From JBDGYW01 sp964518955 (GTDB lineage Bacteria > Gemmatimonadota > Gemmatimonadetes > Gemmatimonadales > GWC2-71-9): 64,000 nucleotides of DNA. The DNA lies in the NCBI GenBank assembly GCA_964518955.1, contig CAZFHS010000012.1, forward strand, positions 60,332 through 124,331, written 5' to 3'. The position numbers and the translations under genes were made by a program. This document shows positions 18,168 through 26,675 of this stretch, piece after piece. The notes beneath the pieces were generated by a model. It made no database searches, was not told where the DNA came from, and saw only the letters and a list, made by a program, of their open reading frames with translations. Positions within the stretch are counted from its first letter, which is position 1. Each line of letters begins with the position of its first letter.

Positions 18168-18494
18168 GTGACCGAAGGCGATTTCGAGAGAGTTGCACCA
18201 TTCCGAGATTTCGAAGAAGGCGTTCTTGTAAGTCTGCAACTTTCCACGGGAGAACAAGTTTGTTTGGTTCGCGTTGGTGGTGAGATCTTTGGCATTGCCG
18301 AAGAATGCCCCCATGGAGAGTTCCCGTTGTCCGACGGTGCGATAGTCGAGGACTACGTAATCGAGTGTGCGATGGACGGCACACAGTTCGATGTGCGAGA
18401 CGGTAGTGTGGTCGAAGGGCCCTGTGACGTGCCGGTGAAGGCGTATGCAGTCGAGGTGAAGGACGACTACGTTTGGGTGCGGGCCGACCAATAA
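18168..18494 (+). CDS. Rieske-type ferredoxin with an Asp in place of the second His ligand
   Basis: A 108-residue protein that ends the suf operon, where small Rieske ferredoxins are often found in bacteria. The first ligand pair is Cys47-Pro-His49. The second motif, normally C-x-x-H, reads Cys67-Ala-Met-Asp70 (CAMDG). The fold is otherwise intact (IFGIAEECPHGEFPLSDGAI, FDVRDGSV). A single G-to-C change would restore His, so a sequencing error is possible. If real, the cluster would be 3-Cys/His/Asp-like or altered in potential. The start is GTG at 18168 with GAGG about seven bases before it. Confidence 0.82.
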   Translation: MTEGDFERVAPFRDFEEGVLVSLQLSTGEQVCLVRVGGEIFGIAEECPHGEFPLSDGAIVEDYVIECAMDGTQFDVRDGSVVEGPCDVPVKAYAVEVKDDYVWVRADQ

Positions 18495-18502
18495 GCCTAA
18501 CG

Positions 18503-18518
18503 AGCACCGTCCGGTGCT
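18503..18518. terminator. small hairpin after the suf operon
   Basis: AGCACC-gtcc-GGTGCT forms a perfect six-base stem eight bases after the Rieske stop. There is no T-run. It may mark the operon end, since mnmG starts 43 bases later, but it could also let transcription pass. Confidence 0.35.
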
Positions 18519-18560
18519 AGATCAGGACTGCATGACCACCGGCTTATAACTTTCCCAACA

Positions 18561-20435
18561 ATGGCTTTCGAATACGACGTATTGGTAATCGGCGGCGGGC
18601 ACGCCGGTGTCGAGGCAGCAAACGCCGCTGCTCGTTGTGGAGGTTCGGTTCTACTTCTGACCTCCAACCTCGAGACAGTCGGCCAGATGTCATGCAATCC
18701 TGCCATCGGCGGAATCGCCAAGGGAACAGTCGTGCGGGAGATCGATGCAATGGGTGGGGTGATGGGGAGGGCGGCCGACCGAGCAACGATCCAATTTCGG
18801 ATGTTGAACCTTTCAAAAGGCCCGGCAGTGTGGGCACCACGCGCGCAATGTGACAGAGGATTATACCGGAGGGCCATACGTGCTCTTTTGGAGGAACAAG
18901 AGTTACTGGAGGTCAAGCAGGCCACTGTCGCGACACTGACGGTATGCGACAATGTCGTAATTGGAGTGGTCACAACAGACGGAGAAAGGATCAAGGCGAG
19001 AACGGTAGTGCTGAGTGCGGGAACATTTTTGAGAGGAAAGATGTTCATCGGGCTCGACAGATGCATATCCGGAGGCAGAGCGGGGGATCCGGCGGCGATA
19101 GAGCTAGCGGAGCAACTTCAGGAGTTGGGCCTCAAAGTAGAGCGATTCAAAACGGGAACACCGCCCAGAATAGACGGAAGGACCGTCGATTACGGACGAA
19201 TAGAGGAACAACTGGGAGGAATGCCTGAGTTCAGGTTTGCGCACTACGTGGGGAGCGAGAGGCCAGAGCAACGGGCGTGTTGGGTGACATGGGCAGGAAG
19301 GGAAGTAAAGGAGATCATCACCGAACATATGCAGGAATCGGCACTCTACGGCGGGGCAATAGCCGGAAGAGGTCCGCGCTATTGTCCGTCGATTGAAGAC
19401 AAGATTCAGCGTTTTCCAAACGCGGAAAGACATCAGGTTTTCTTGGAGCCTGAGGGCCTGAGTACGACGGAGCTCTACGTGAACGGGCTCTCCACATCGC
19501 TGCCAGCCGAAGTGCAACTCAAGTATTTGCATGCAGTTCCGGGCTTGGAAAAGGTGAGGATGACTCGATGCGGGTATGCAATCGAATACGACTATTATCC
19601 CCCGGAGCAGTTGAAATCCAGCCTCGAGGTGAAAGCAATAGAGGGACTCTTTTTTGCCGGCCAGGTGAACGGTACTACCGGTTATGAAGAAGCTGGTGGG
19701 CAGGGAATGATGGCGGGGATCAACGCTGTGAGGCGGACCAAGGGAGAGTGTGCCGTTGTCTTGAGCAGGGAGGCTGCGTACACGGGCGTTCTGATTGATG
19801 ATTTGATAACTCGCGGAGTGGACGAGCCATATCGACTTTTCACATCGCGAGCCGAATACCGACTGATGTTGCGACAGGACAATGCGCTAGGCAGGCTTGG
19901 CGAATTTGCAGCTGAGTTGGGGTTGCTCACAGAAGAAGAACAAAGGTTGCTGGACCGCAGGTTGGAGGAGACAGAGCGCCTTGGAGAGTTAGCGAGAAGC
20001 ACGACAGCGAAACCGAACGCTGTGAATGCGGTGCTCAGGAATGCGGGTGAACCTGAGCTTTCTGGGGCGCAGCGGGTTGCTGATCTAGTGAGGCGGCCAG
20101 CGCTGCGGCTGAAAGAGCTCTTGAGCGCGACGATCGATGAAGTGCCAGAAGTTGGGGATGATGTGTGGACGTCAGTCGAGATAGAACTGAAGTACGTTGG
20201 ATACTTGGAACGAGAACGCCACGCCGTCGAGCGCGTGAGGGAGATGGCTGATTTCAAACTTCCCGTGGGTATTGAATACGCGGGCCTGAATAGCATCTGT
20301 ACCGAAGCCAGGCAGAAGCTGAATAGAATTCGTCCCGAATCGCTGGCGCAGGCAAGTCGAATTCCTGGAGTGTCTCCCAGCGACCTCCAGAACCTGGTAC
20401 TGGAGGTGCTGAAACTCAGAGAGCGGGCGTATTGA
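18561..20435 (+). CDS. mnmG: tRNA uridine-34 carboxymethylaminomethyl enzyme MnmG
   Basis: A 624-residue FAD protein that, with MnmE, modifies U34 of certain tRNAs. The FAD-binding signature is at the N-terminus (VIGGGHAGVEAANAAAR), followed by the conserved CNPAIGGIAKG, FKTGTPPRIDGR and GYEEAGGQGMMAGINA. The length is standard. In many bacteria mnmG sits beside rsmG and parAB near the origin. Here parS and parA follow directly, and rsmG is absent from the window. Confidence 0.97.
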   Translation: MAFEYDVLVIGGGHAGVEAANAAARCGGSVLLLTSNLETVGQMSCNPAIGGIAKGTVVREIDAMGGVMGRAADRATIQFRMLNLSKGPAVWAPRAQCDRGLYRRAIRALLEEQELLEVKQATVATLTVCDNVVIGVVTTDGERIKARTVVLSAGTFLRGKMFIGLDRCISGGRAGDPAAIELAEQLQELGLKVERFKTGTPPRIDGRTVDYGRIEEQLGGMPEFRFAHYVGSERPEQRACWVTWAGREVKEIITEHMQESALYGGAIAGRGPRYCPSIEDKIQRFPNAERHQVFLEPEGLSTTELYVNGLSTSLPAEVQLKYLHAVPGLEKVRMTRCGYAIEYDYYPPEQLKSSLEVKAIEGLFFAGQVNGTTGYEEAGGQGMMAGINAVRRTKGECAVVLSREAAYTGVLIDDLITRGVDEPYRLFTSRAEYRLMLRQDNALGRLGEFAAELGLLTEEEQRLLDRRLEETERLGELARSTTAKPNAVNAVLRNAGEPELSGAQRVADLVRRPALRLKELLSATIDEVPEVGDDVWTSVEIELKYVGYLERERHAVERVREMADFKLPVGIEYAGLNSICTEARQKLNRIRPESLAQASRIPGVSPSDLQNLVLEVLKLRERAY

Positions 20436-20440
20436 GCACT

Positions 20441-20460
20441 GCTGTTCCACGTGGAACAGC
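20441..20460. promoter_or_regulatory. parS: parS centromere site
   Basis: A perfect 20-base palindrome whose core TGTTCCACGTGGAACA (20443-20458) is a known variant of the ParB binding consensus TGTTTCACGTGAAACA. It lies five bases after the mnmG stop and 126 bases before parA. ParB loads here as a CTP clamp and ParA moves the origin region. Its presence implies the chromosome origin is not far away. Confidence 0.93.
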
Positions 20461-20585
20461 CAAATCCGACCCATCTTCATTCTTCCCCCGCAACACTTCC
20501 GGAGATATATTCCCGCTCCCCTCCCGCCAATGGTGAGGAGTGGACAATAACACGCTAACTGGTTGTGGTGTAAGGACTTACGTGT

Positions 20586-21374
20586 ATGTCAAGGGTTGTG
20601 GCGATCGCGAATCAAAAGGGTGGTGTGGGCAAGACCACCACCGCAGTCAACCTCGCCGCCTCATTGGCTGCGGCTGAATGGCCCACTTTGCTGATTGACG
20701 CCGATCCTCAAGGCAATGCCACGAGCGGCGTGGGATTGGACAAAGAAAGCCTCGATCGCTCGCTGTACGATGCGCTCTTGAACGACGAGCCCTTGTCCGA
20801 GGTGACTCACGCCGCAGTGAATCTGCCGATGCTGGACGTCGTGCCTGCCACGCAGGATCTGGTCGGCGCCGAACTGGAGTTGGTCAATAGGGGCAACCGA
20901 GAATCGGTCATGAAGCGGGCTCTCTCTGAAGCGCGACAACAGTACAAGTACGTGTTGATAGACTGCCCGCCTTCACTTGGCCTCCTAACACTCAACATGC
21001 TGACGGCCGCCGACTCGGTACTCATTCCGATTCAATGTGAGTACTACGCGCTCGAAGGCCTCTCGCAACTCTTGAACGCAGTGAGGCTAGTACAGCAGAA
21101 TTTCAATCCCGCGCTCGCAATAGAAGGCGTATTGCTCACGATGTACGACGCACGCCTCAACCTCTCCAAACAGGTCGATGTGGAGGCGCGAGAGTATTTC
21201 GGCAACAAGGTGTACCGCACCGCTATCCCTCGTAACGTTCGCCTCGCCGAGGCCCCGTCGTTCGGCAAGCCCATCATTCTCTACGATGTTCGATCCGTTG
21301 GCGCAAAGAGCTATCTGTCGCTTGCCCAGGAAATGAACAAGAGATCGGATGAACTTCGGAGGAATACGCCATGA
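20586..21374 (+). CDS. parA: chromosome partitioning ATPase ParA (Soj)
   Basis: A 262-residue deviant Walker ATPase that binds the nucleoid and moves ParB-parS. The Walker A motif KGGVGKTTTAVNLAASLA carries the signature lysine, and IDADPQGNAT and VLIDCPPSLGLLTLNML follow. It is the short chromosomal type without an N-terminal HTH. It overlaps parB by four bases (ATGA). Confidence 0.96.
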   Translation: MSRVVAIANQKGGVGKTTTAVNLAASLAAAEWPTLLIDADPQGNATSGVGLDKESLDRSLYDALLNDEPLSEVTHAAVNLPMLDVVPATQDLVGAELELVNRGNRESVMKRALSEARQQYKYVLIDCPPSLGLLTLNMLTAADSVLIPIQCEYYALEGLSQLLNAVRLVQQNFNPALAIEGVLLTMYDARLNLSKQVDVEAREYFGNKVYRTAIPRNVRLAEAPSFGKPIILYDVRSVGAKSYLSLAQEMNKRSDELRRNTP

Positions 21375-22264
21375 CCGTGTCTAAAAAGCGACGGCTCGGG
21401 CGTGGTCTCGAAGCTCTTCTTGGCCCGACAACGGTGCCCGAAGCCCAAAGCGCAGGCACGCTCAGGCAAATCCCAGTCACCGCAATCAAACCGAATCCGT
21501 TTCAGCCGCGACGAACGTTCAGCCAGGAGGCCATTGATGAGTTGGCAAGTTCGATGGCGGCGTCCGGACTCCTTCAGCCGGTAGTCTTACGTCCCATCGA
21601 AGCGGGAGAGTACCAGCTTATTGCAGGGGAGCGCCGCTGGCGCGCCGCGGTGCAGCTCGAGTGGAAGGAAATCGGTGCTGTAATCCGAGAAGCCGACGAC
21701 CGCACGTTACTCACTCTAGCGCTCGTGGAGAATTTGCAGCGCGACGCACTTTCTGCCATCGACGAGGCTATCGGCTATAAACGCCTCGTCGACGAATACG
21801 AGCTCTCGCACGGGGAGATCGCTGATCTCGTCGGTAAGAACCGTTCCACGGTTGCGAATTCGCTGAGACTCCTGAATTTGCCGGCCACTGTGCAGGATAT
21901 GGTACAGCGCGGCGACATTCAGATGGGACACGCGAGAGCGCTGCTGCAAATAGCCGACATTGAAGAGATCGAACGAATAGCTCGCCTGGTAGTGAAGCTG
22001 GGGTTGTCCGTGCGCGATACCGAATCGCGAGCCAGGGGCTCACGTACTGCACGGAGAAAGAGCCGCAAGGGTAGGCAGCGTGAATCGGGTCAACTTTCTC
22101 CGGAGACGAAGAGGGTAGAGGACGCTCTTCGGTCATACTTGAAGACAGACGTTAGCGTTACTCAGGCCGAAACGGGCAAGGGACGCCTAGCGATTGAATT
22201 CTACTCGAACGAAGACCTGGCACGCCTACTGGAACTCGTGTTGGGACGACCATTCGACGGATGA
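21371..22264 (+). CDS. parB: chromosome partitioning protein ParB
   Basis: A 297-residue CTP-dependent clamp with the N-terminal CTPase motifs (PNPFQPRRTF, AGERRWRAA, ENLQRDAL) and the HTH (YELSHGEIADLVGKNRSTVANSLRLL is the region at about 145-170). The first residues (KKRRLGRGLEALLG) form the ParA-activating tail. A basic linker leads to the C-terminal dimer domain. Its parS site is upstream of parA. Confidence 0.96.
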   Translation: MTVSKKRRLGRGLEALLGPTTVPEAQSAGTLRQIPVTAIKPNPFQPRRTFSQEAIDELASSMAASGLLQPVVLRPIEAGEYQLIAGERRWRAAVQLEWKEIGAVIREADDRTLLTLALVENLQRDALSAIDEAIGYKRLVDEYELSHGEIADLVGKNRSTVANSLRLLNLPATVQDMVQRGDIQMGHARALLQIADIEEIERIARLVVKLGLSVRDTESRARGSRTARRKSRKGRQRESGQLSPETKRVEDALRSYLKTDVSVTQAETGKGRLAIEFYSNEDLARLLELVLGRPFDG

Positions 22265-23082
22265 CGGAAAAGCGGCGTGTTACCATAATCATGCACACCG
22301 ACGGCGTGGTTGAATCGCCGTCGGTTCGCATGCCGCTATCGCTGTTCCGATTCCTAACCGTCACTTCGATCGTGACGTTCGGTTTGATCTGTTTGGCTGC
22401 AATACTGTACGCGCCAATAGTGAGGGCGGCTACAAAAGTCCCTGGTTTGACTCGGGAAGTGGAACGCCTTTCTGCAGAGAATCAACAGGTACACCAGCTT
22501 GCGAACCGCCTCGTGCACGTAGAGGATCGTTACATGCAGGTTCGCAGCATGTTGGGCGCGAACGTCATACCGCCGCTCCAGAACCCGGACAGCATTCTCC
22601 CGACCGCTGCGCCGTTATTCGCGAGGTACCCCGACATGGTGCCGTGTTTTGAAACAGGTTCGTCACGGCCGCGACATTGGCCGCTCGGTGGGCCAGGCGT
22701 AATCACGAGGGGGCCGGTGGGGGTAGGCTCGTCAACCGAGGTGCACGCCGGCCTCGATGTTGCCGTTGCTCAGGGCACTACGGTATTAGCTTCAGGTGGC
22801 GGCCGAGTCATTGACGCCGGCTACGATTCAGAATACGGCTTCTTTGTAAGGCTGCGTCACGGCGACGGTTACGAAACCATGTATGGACATCTGTCGCGAC
22901 TCTTGGTTGAAGACAACGACACTGTCGATGCGGGACAGATAATAGGCCTCTCGGGGTCGACCGGTCGATCGACAGCACCGCACCTGCATTTCGAAATTTT
23001 CGTAGACGGGGAGTCCATCGACCCCAGCATTTTGATCAGCGAGGAGTGCAGTAATGGCAATATTCTCATCCAAGGAGGGTGA
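22261..23082 (+). CDS. membrane-anchored M23 peptidoglycan endopeptidase
   Basis: A 273-residue protein with one transmembrane helix (about residues 32-52), a short coiled coil (about 60-90) and a C-terminal LytM domain. The zinc ligands fit H-x(3)-D in VHAGLDVA and H-x-H in HLHFEIF. It would cut peptide cross-links in the periplasm. M23 enzymes next to bactofilins control cell shape in several bacteria, and this gene lies between parB (4-base overlap) and a bactofilin. Confidence 0.9.
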   Translation: MTEKRRVTIIMHTDGVVESPSVRMPLSLFRFLTVTSIVTFGLICLAAILYAPIVRAATKVPGLTREVERLSAENQQVHQLANRLVHVEDRYMQVRSMLGANVIPPLQNPDSILPTAAPLFARYPDMVPCFETGSSRPRHWPLGGPGVITRGPVGVGSSTEVHAGLDVAVAQGTTVLASGGGRVIDAGYDSEYGFFVRLRHGDGYETMYGHLSRLLVEDNDTVDAGQIIGLSGSTGRSTAPHLHFEIFVDGESIDPSILISEECSNGNILIQGG

Positions 23083-23503
23083 TGGAATGTCAGAAAAGCA
23101 AGGTCGTGGGCCAGTCCGCGATGGCGTTCTCTCCATCATCGCCGCGGATCTGAAGGTAGTGGGGGAGTTGACCACGGAAGGGGTGGTCAAGGTAGACGGA
23201 TTGGTGGAAGGCAATGTGAAGGCCAGACGCCAGGTGCTCGTGTCCAAGGATGGAACGGTCAAGGGCGACGTGCAAAGCACGGAGGTCATAGTTGGTGGCC
23301 GCATCGAGGGCAGCGTGAAAGCCGAGGGGAGGGTGGAGGTACAGACCTCGGCAACTGTCGTAGGGGACATTCTGACCAAACGCATTCTGGTGCACGAAGG
23401 CGGCGAAGTGAACGGAAATCTGAGGATGGGTGAATCGGATTTGACTTCTGATGCCCTTCATCCGCAGGCAGCCGTACAGAAGGCAACGACAGCGAACGGA
23501 TAG
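23054..23503 (+). CDS. bactofilin cytoskeletal protein
   Basis: A 149-residue protein with the bactofilin (DUF583) beta-helix, made of short hydrophobic repeats such as VVKVDGLVEGNVKA and VIVGGRIEGSVKA. Bactofilins polymerise without nucleotide and recruit cell-wall enzymes. Two starts are possible: ATG at 23054 (MAIFSSKEG, with GAGGAG upstream), which overlaps the M23 gene by 29 bases, and ATG at 23087, behind the near-perfect AAGGAGGG. The first resembles known N-termini; the second has the better ribosome binding site. Confidence 0.92.
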   Translation: MAIFSSKEGDGMSEKQGRGPVRDGVLSIIAADLKVVGELTTEGVVKVDGLVEGNVKARRQVLVSKDGTVKGDVQSTEVIVGGRIEGSVKAEGRVEVQTSATVVGDILTKRILVHEGGEVNGNLRMGESDLTSDALHPQAAVQKATTANG

Positions 23504-23683
23504 CAATCTGGGATTTCCACATATTAATGTGAATTAGCCATACAACCTCGTAATGTATTGTGATATAGATACTTATACAGTGATGCCTTGTCGTTCTGAT
23601 CAGTTTCGCTGTCATGACGGTGCGTTTATGCTGGCTCGTAACTGGCGTTGCTCCTACGTACAGCTTCTTTTCCGACAACCGCA

Positions 23684-24442
23684 ATGACAACACACGTACG
23701 CGACCTCAAGGTGTACCTCGACCGTTACCTTCGCGTTGCGGAGGTCGGTGACTCAGCGGAAGCAGTGAACGGTTTGCAGGTAGACCACGATGGAGACGTC
23801 ACCCGGATTGCCGCAGCAGTAGATGCATGCCAAGCTACCATCAACGGCGCTGCCGAACTGGGTTCAGAGTTTCTTTTAGTGCACCATGGATTGTTCTGGG
23901 GTGGGCTCGAACCGCTCACCGGGAGGCACGGGCGCAGGATCCGGCGCCTCATGAATGCCGGAATCGCGCTCTACTCCGCACATATGCCCCTCGACGTTCA
24001 CCCGGAAATAGGCAACAATGCAGTCCTCGCTGACAAGCTGGGTATCGAGGGTCGAGAGTGGTTCGGCGACTACAAAGGGGAACAACTCGGCGTTGCGGGG
24101 AAACTCTCTTCATCAATCCAAGCTCTGGTCGAACAGCTGAAAACCATTGTCGGCGTCGAACCGCGCATATTGCCTCATGGTCCTGAAATGGTCTCGAGGG
24201 TAGGCATAATCTCGGGTGGCGGCGGTGATATGATTGCACAGGCCCGTGACGCGGGCGTCGACACGTTCATTACCGGCGAAGGCAAACACCACAGCTTTTT
24301 CGATGCGGAAGAGTGGGGGCTCAATGTGGTCTTTGCAGGTCACTATGCCACCGAAACCCTAGGCGTGAAAGCGCTGGCGGCACATCTCTCAACGAAGTTC
24401 GAACTGCCGTGGGATTTTCTCGATCACCCAACCGGCATGTGA
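23684..24442 (+). CDS. Nif3-like dinuclear metal-centre protein
   Basis: A 252-residue NIF3/YbgI family protein (GTP cyclohydrolase 1 type 2 homologue) of uncertain biochemical role. Metal-binding segments are present: LVHHGLFWGG, YSAHMPLDVHPEIGNN near the middle, and a C-terminal GHYATE with its Glu. I start at 23684 (MTTHVRDLKVYLDRYL), as earlier in-frame codons look unrelated. The 180 bases upstream are AT-rich and contain a hairpin (CACAT-atta-ATGTG at about 23519-23532) but no clear promoter. Confidence 0.88.
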   Translation: MTTHVRDLKVYLDRYLRVAEVGDSAEAVNGLQVDHDGDVTRIAAAVDACQATINGAAELGSEFLLVHHGLFWGGLEPLTGRHGRRIRRLMNAGIALYSAHMPLDVHPEIGNNAVLADKLGIEGREWFGDYKGEQLGVAGKLSSSIQALVEQLKTIVGVEPRILPHGPEMVSRVGIISGGGGDMIAQARDAGVDTFITGEGKHHSFFDAEEWGLNVVFAGHYATETLGVKALAAHLSTKFELPWDFLDHPTGM

Positions 24443-24464
24443 TATAGGCGCCCGGAAACCGGAA

Positions 24465-25409
24465 TCAACTTCTCCTTACATTCTCCGCAGCGATCTGAGC
24501 GTTCCTTCGGATGCCCTGCACTCCTGCACGATCCAGCGGCGTTGCCGCGAAACGACGTCCAAAATCTTCCGCACCGATTGAGATCAGGCCGGCGAGGTCT
24601 TCCTCCGCTCGTTCCTGTGTAAGCGATAGCAGGGGATCCTCGGTAATCTTGGCGAACTTCGTGTTCCAAGGACACACGTCCTGACAAACGTCGCAACCGA
24701 AGATCCAATCTCCCGTTAGCCGTTGTAGGTCGCCGGCGATCTCCCCTGCGTACTCGATGGTGAGGTAGGAGATACATCGGCGGCTGTCGACCATTCGGTC
24801 TTCTGTAATAGCGTTCGTCGGACAGCTATCGATACAGCGTCGGCATGAGCCGCATCGATCGTCGCGGAACGGCGCATCATCTGTGAGATCGAGATCAGTC
24901 AGTACAGTTGCCAGGAAATGATGTGAACCTTGTTTGGGGTGGATGAGCATCGTGTTACGACCAATCCAACCGAGGCCGGCTCGGACGGCCAATTCTCGTT
25001 CGGGCACCGCTCCGGCATCCACATAGACACGCGCGATCGTATCGCTATCACCCAATTCGCGAATGAAGCTTGCTAGCGCTTCGAGTGGTGTGCGTAGTGT
25101 ATCGTGGTAGTCAGGCCCTCTGGCATACTTCGCAATTTTTCCGGTACCGTCACTCCAATTAGGGTCCTCGGTGAAGTGGTTCTTCATCACGACCACAGCG
25201 TGGGCGGCGCCGGGCACTATTCTGGACGGCTCGACCCTGCGAGACGCTTGGCGGTGCATGTACGTCATCGTGCCTGCCATGCCGGTAGAGAGCCAATTCA
25301 ATAGATGATCTTCGTGAGCGTTCCTGCTCAAGTCAGCAATGCCGACACAGTTGAATCCGAGCCCGAGGGCTTGCTCCTTGATGCATCTCGCTCTGTAGCT
25401 TGAGTCCAC
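24465..25409 (-). CDS. queG: epoxyqueuosine reductase QueG
   Basis: This enzyme catalyses the last step of queuosine tRNA modification, using cobalamin and two 4Fe-4S clusters. The N-terminal domain (YARGPDYHDTLR) and the catalytic Asp region (YVDAGAVPERELAVRAGLGW) are present. The ferredoxin part has C-x2-C-x2-C-x3-C-P (CGSCRRCIDSCP) and CDVCQDVCPWN. The preferred start is GTG at 25409, behind GAAGGA, giving 314 residues; an upstream frame reaches 25487. It lacks the C-terminal extension of longer QueG proteins. It ends 22 bases from the convergent Nif3 gene. Confidence 0.93.
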   Translation of the reverse strand: MDSSYRARCIKEQALGLGFNCVGIADLSRNAHEDHLLNWLSTGMAGTMTYMHRQASRRVEPSRIVPGAAHAVVVMKNHFTEDPNWSDGTGKIAKYARGPDYHDTLRTPLEALASFIRELGDSDTIARVYVDAGAVPERELAVRAGLGWIGRNTMLIHPKQGSHHFLATVLTDLDLTDDAPFRDDRCGSCRRCIDSCPTNAITEDRMVDSRRCISYLTIEYAGEIAGDLQRLTGDWIFGCDVCQDVCPWNTKFAKITEDPLLSLTQERAEEDLAGLISIGAEDFGRRFAATPLDRAGVQGIRRNAQIAAENVRRS

Positions 25410-25523
25410 TCGATCAGATCCTTCGCTGCACTGTGTTCGATACTTCGAAAGTGAACATGTACCGGCACGGCCGCACCTGGCAAGCAACTCACCCTTGCTG
25501 TCCCAGGCATTTATATTGGCCTC

Positions 25524-26675
25524 ATGAATTCCGAGACCGCATCAGGTGCTCACGCACTCTCAGGGTATCGTTCTGAATTTCCAATATTTCGAGATACAGT
25601 CTACCTGAACTCGTGTTCCTTGGGTGCTCTATCTACCAGAGCGGAAAGGCGGGTCGGTGAATTCCTTCGCACCTGGCATGCACGCGGCGCATCGGCCTGG
25701 TACGACGAATGGTGGCAGTGTTTGACAGATCTCAGGGTAGGCTATGCGGACGTGATCGGCGCCAGTTCCGATGAAATCGCATTGCATGCCTCGGTTTCAA
25801 CTGCTACATCGGTGGTGGCGGGTATCCTAGATCACACCCAGCGGCCGAAAGTCGTAACCACTGCACTCGATTTTCCGACAGTTGCCTATCAATGGCTGGC
25901 AAAGCAGCCCAGCGGAGTGGAGGTCGTCGTGGTAGAAAGCCCCGACGGCATATCGGTGCCTGTCGATGCGATCTCCTCCGCAGTCGACGACCAGACCGCG
26001 CTCGTGGCCACCTCTCACGTGTTCTTCACGACTGGTGCCATTCAGGATATCAAAGCGATTGCCGAAGTTGCCCATTCGAAAGGAGCGCTCTGTCTCATCG
26101 ATGCATATCAGAGCGTGGGACAGCTGCCGATTGACGTGCACGAGACGGGAGTCGACTTCCTCTGCTCGGGTGGCCTGAAGTGGTTGCTTGGAGGTCCGGG
26201 AATAGTCTTTCTCTACGTCCGGGACGATCTTACTCGAAAACTGCAACCAACCACTACCGGTTGGTTCGCACACGAACGCCAGTTCGATTTCGACCCGCGT
26301 TCGATCACATGGCACAATGACGCACGTAGATTCGAACAGGGGACACCCTCATTGGCGGCCGTCGTCACTCAGTTGGGTGGATTGGAGATCATCCGCGAGA
26401 TTGGCATTCCGGCTATTCGTGATGTGACTCGCGCGCTGACCGATGACCTTGTAGAGCGGGCCATCGAAGCTGGCTTGAACCCAAAGGTTTTGGACGATCC
26501 GGATGGGCGCGTTGCGATAGTCATGGTTCCCGCAGACGATCCACACGCATCTGTCAAAAGGCTCGCTGAAGAGAAGATCATCGTTGATGCACGACCGGGG
26601 CACGTGCGCCTATCACCATATTTCTACAACATCGAGGAAGACCATGTCGCAGCCATCGCAACACTCTCAGCCTGA
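25524..26675 (+). CDS. class V aminotransferase-fold PLP enzyme
   Basis: A 383-residue PLP enzyme of the NifS/kynureninase/isopenicillin-N-epimerase group. The Schiff-base lysine is in SGGLKWLLGGPG, the PLP-binding Asp in LIDAYQSVGQLP, and the N-terminus has YLNSCSLGAL. The catalytic cysteine loop of desulfurases is absent, so sulfur transfer is unlikely. The substrate is unknown. It opens a tight six-gene set and overlaps the next gene by 32 bases. Confidence 0.8.
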   Translation: MNSETASGAHALSGYRSEFPIFRDTVYLNSCSLGALSTRAERRVGEFLRTWHARGASAWYDEWWQCLTDLRVGYADVIGASSDEIALHASVSTATSVVAGILDHTQRPKVVTTALDFPTVAYQWLAKQPSGVEVVVVESPDGISVPVDAISSAVDDQTALVATSHVFFTTGAIQDIKAIAEVAHSKGALCLIDAYQSVGQLPIDVHETGVDFLCSGGLKWLLGGPGIVFLYVRDDLTRKLQPTTTGWFAHERQFDFDPRSITWHNDARRFEQGTPSLAAVVTQLGGLEIIREIGIPAIRDVTRALTDDLVERAIEAGLNPKVLDDPDGRVAIVMVPADDPHASVKRLAEEKIIVDARPGHVRLSPYFYNIEEDHVAAIATLSA

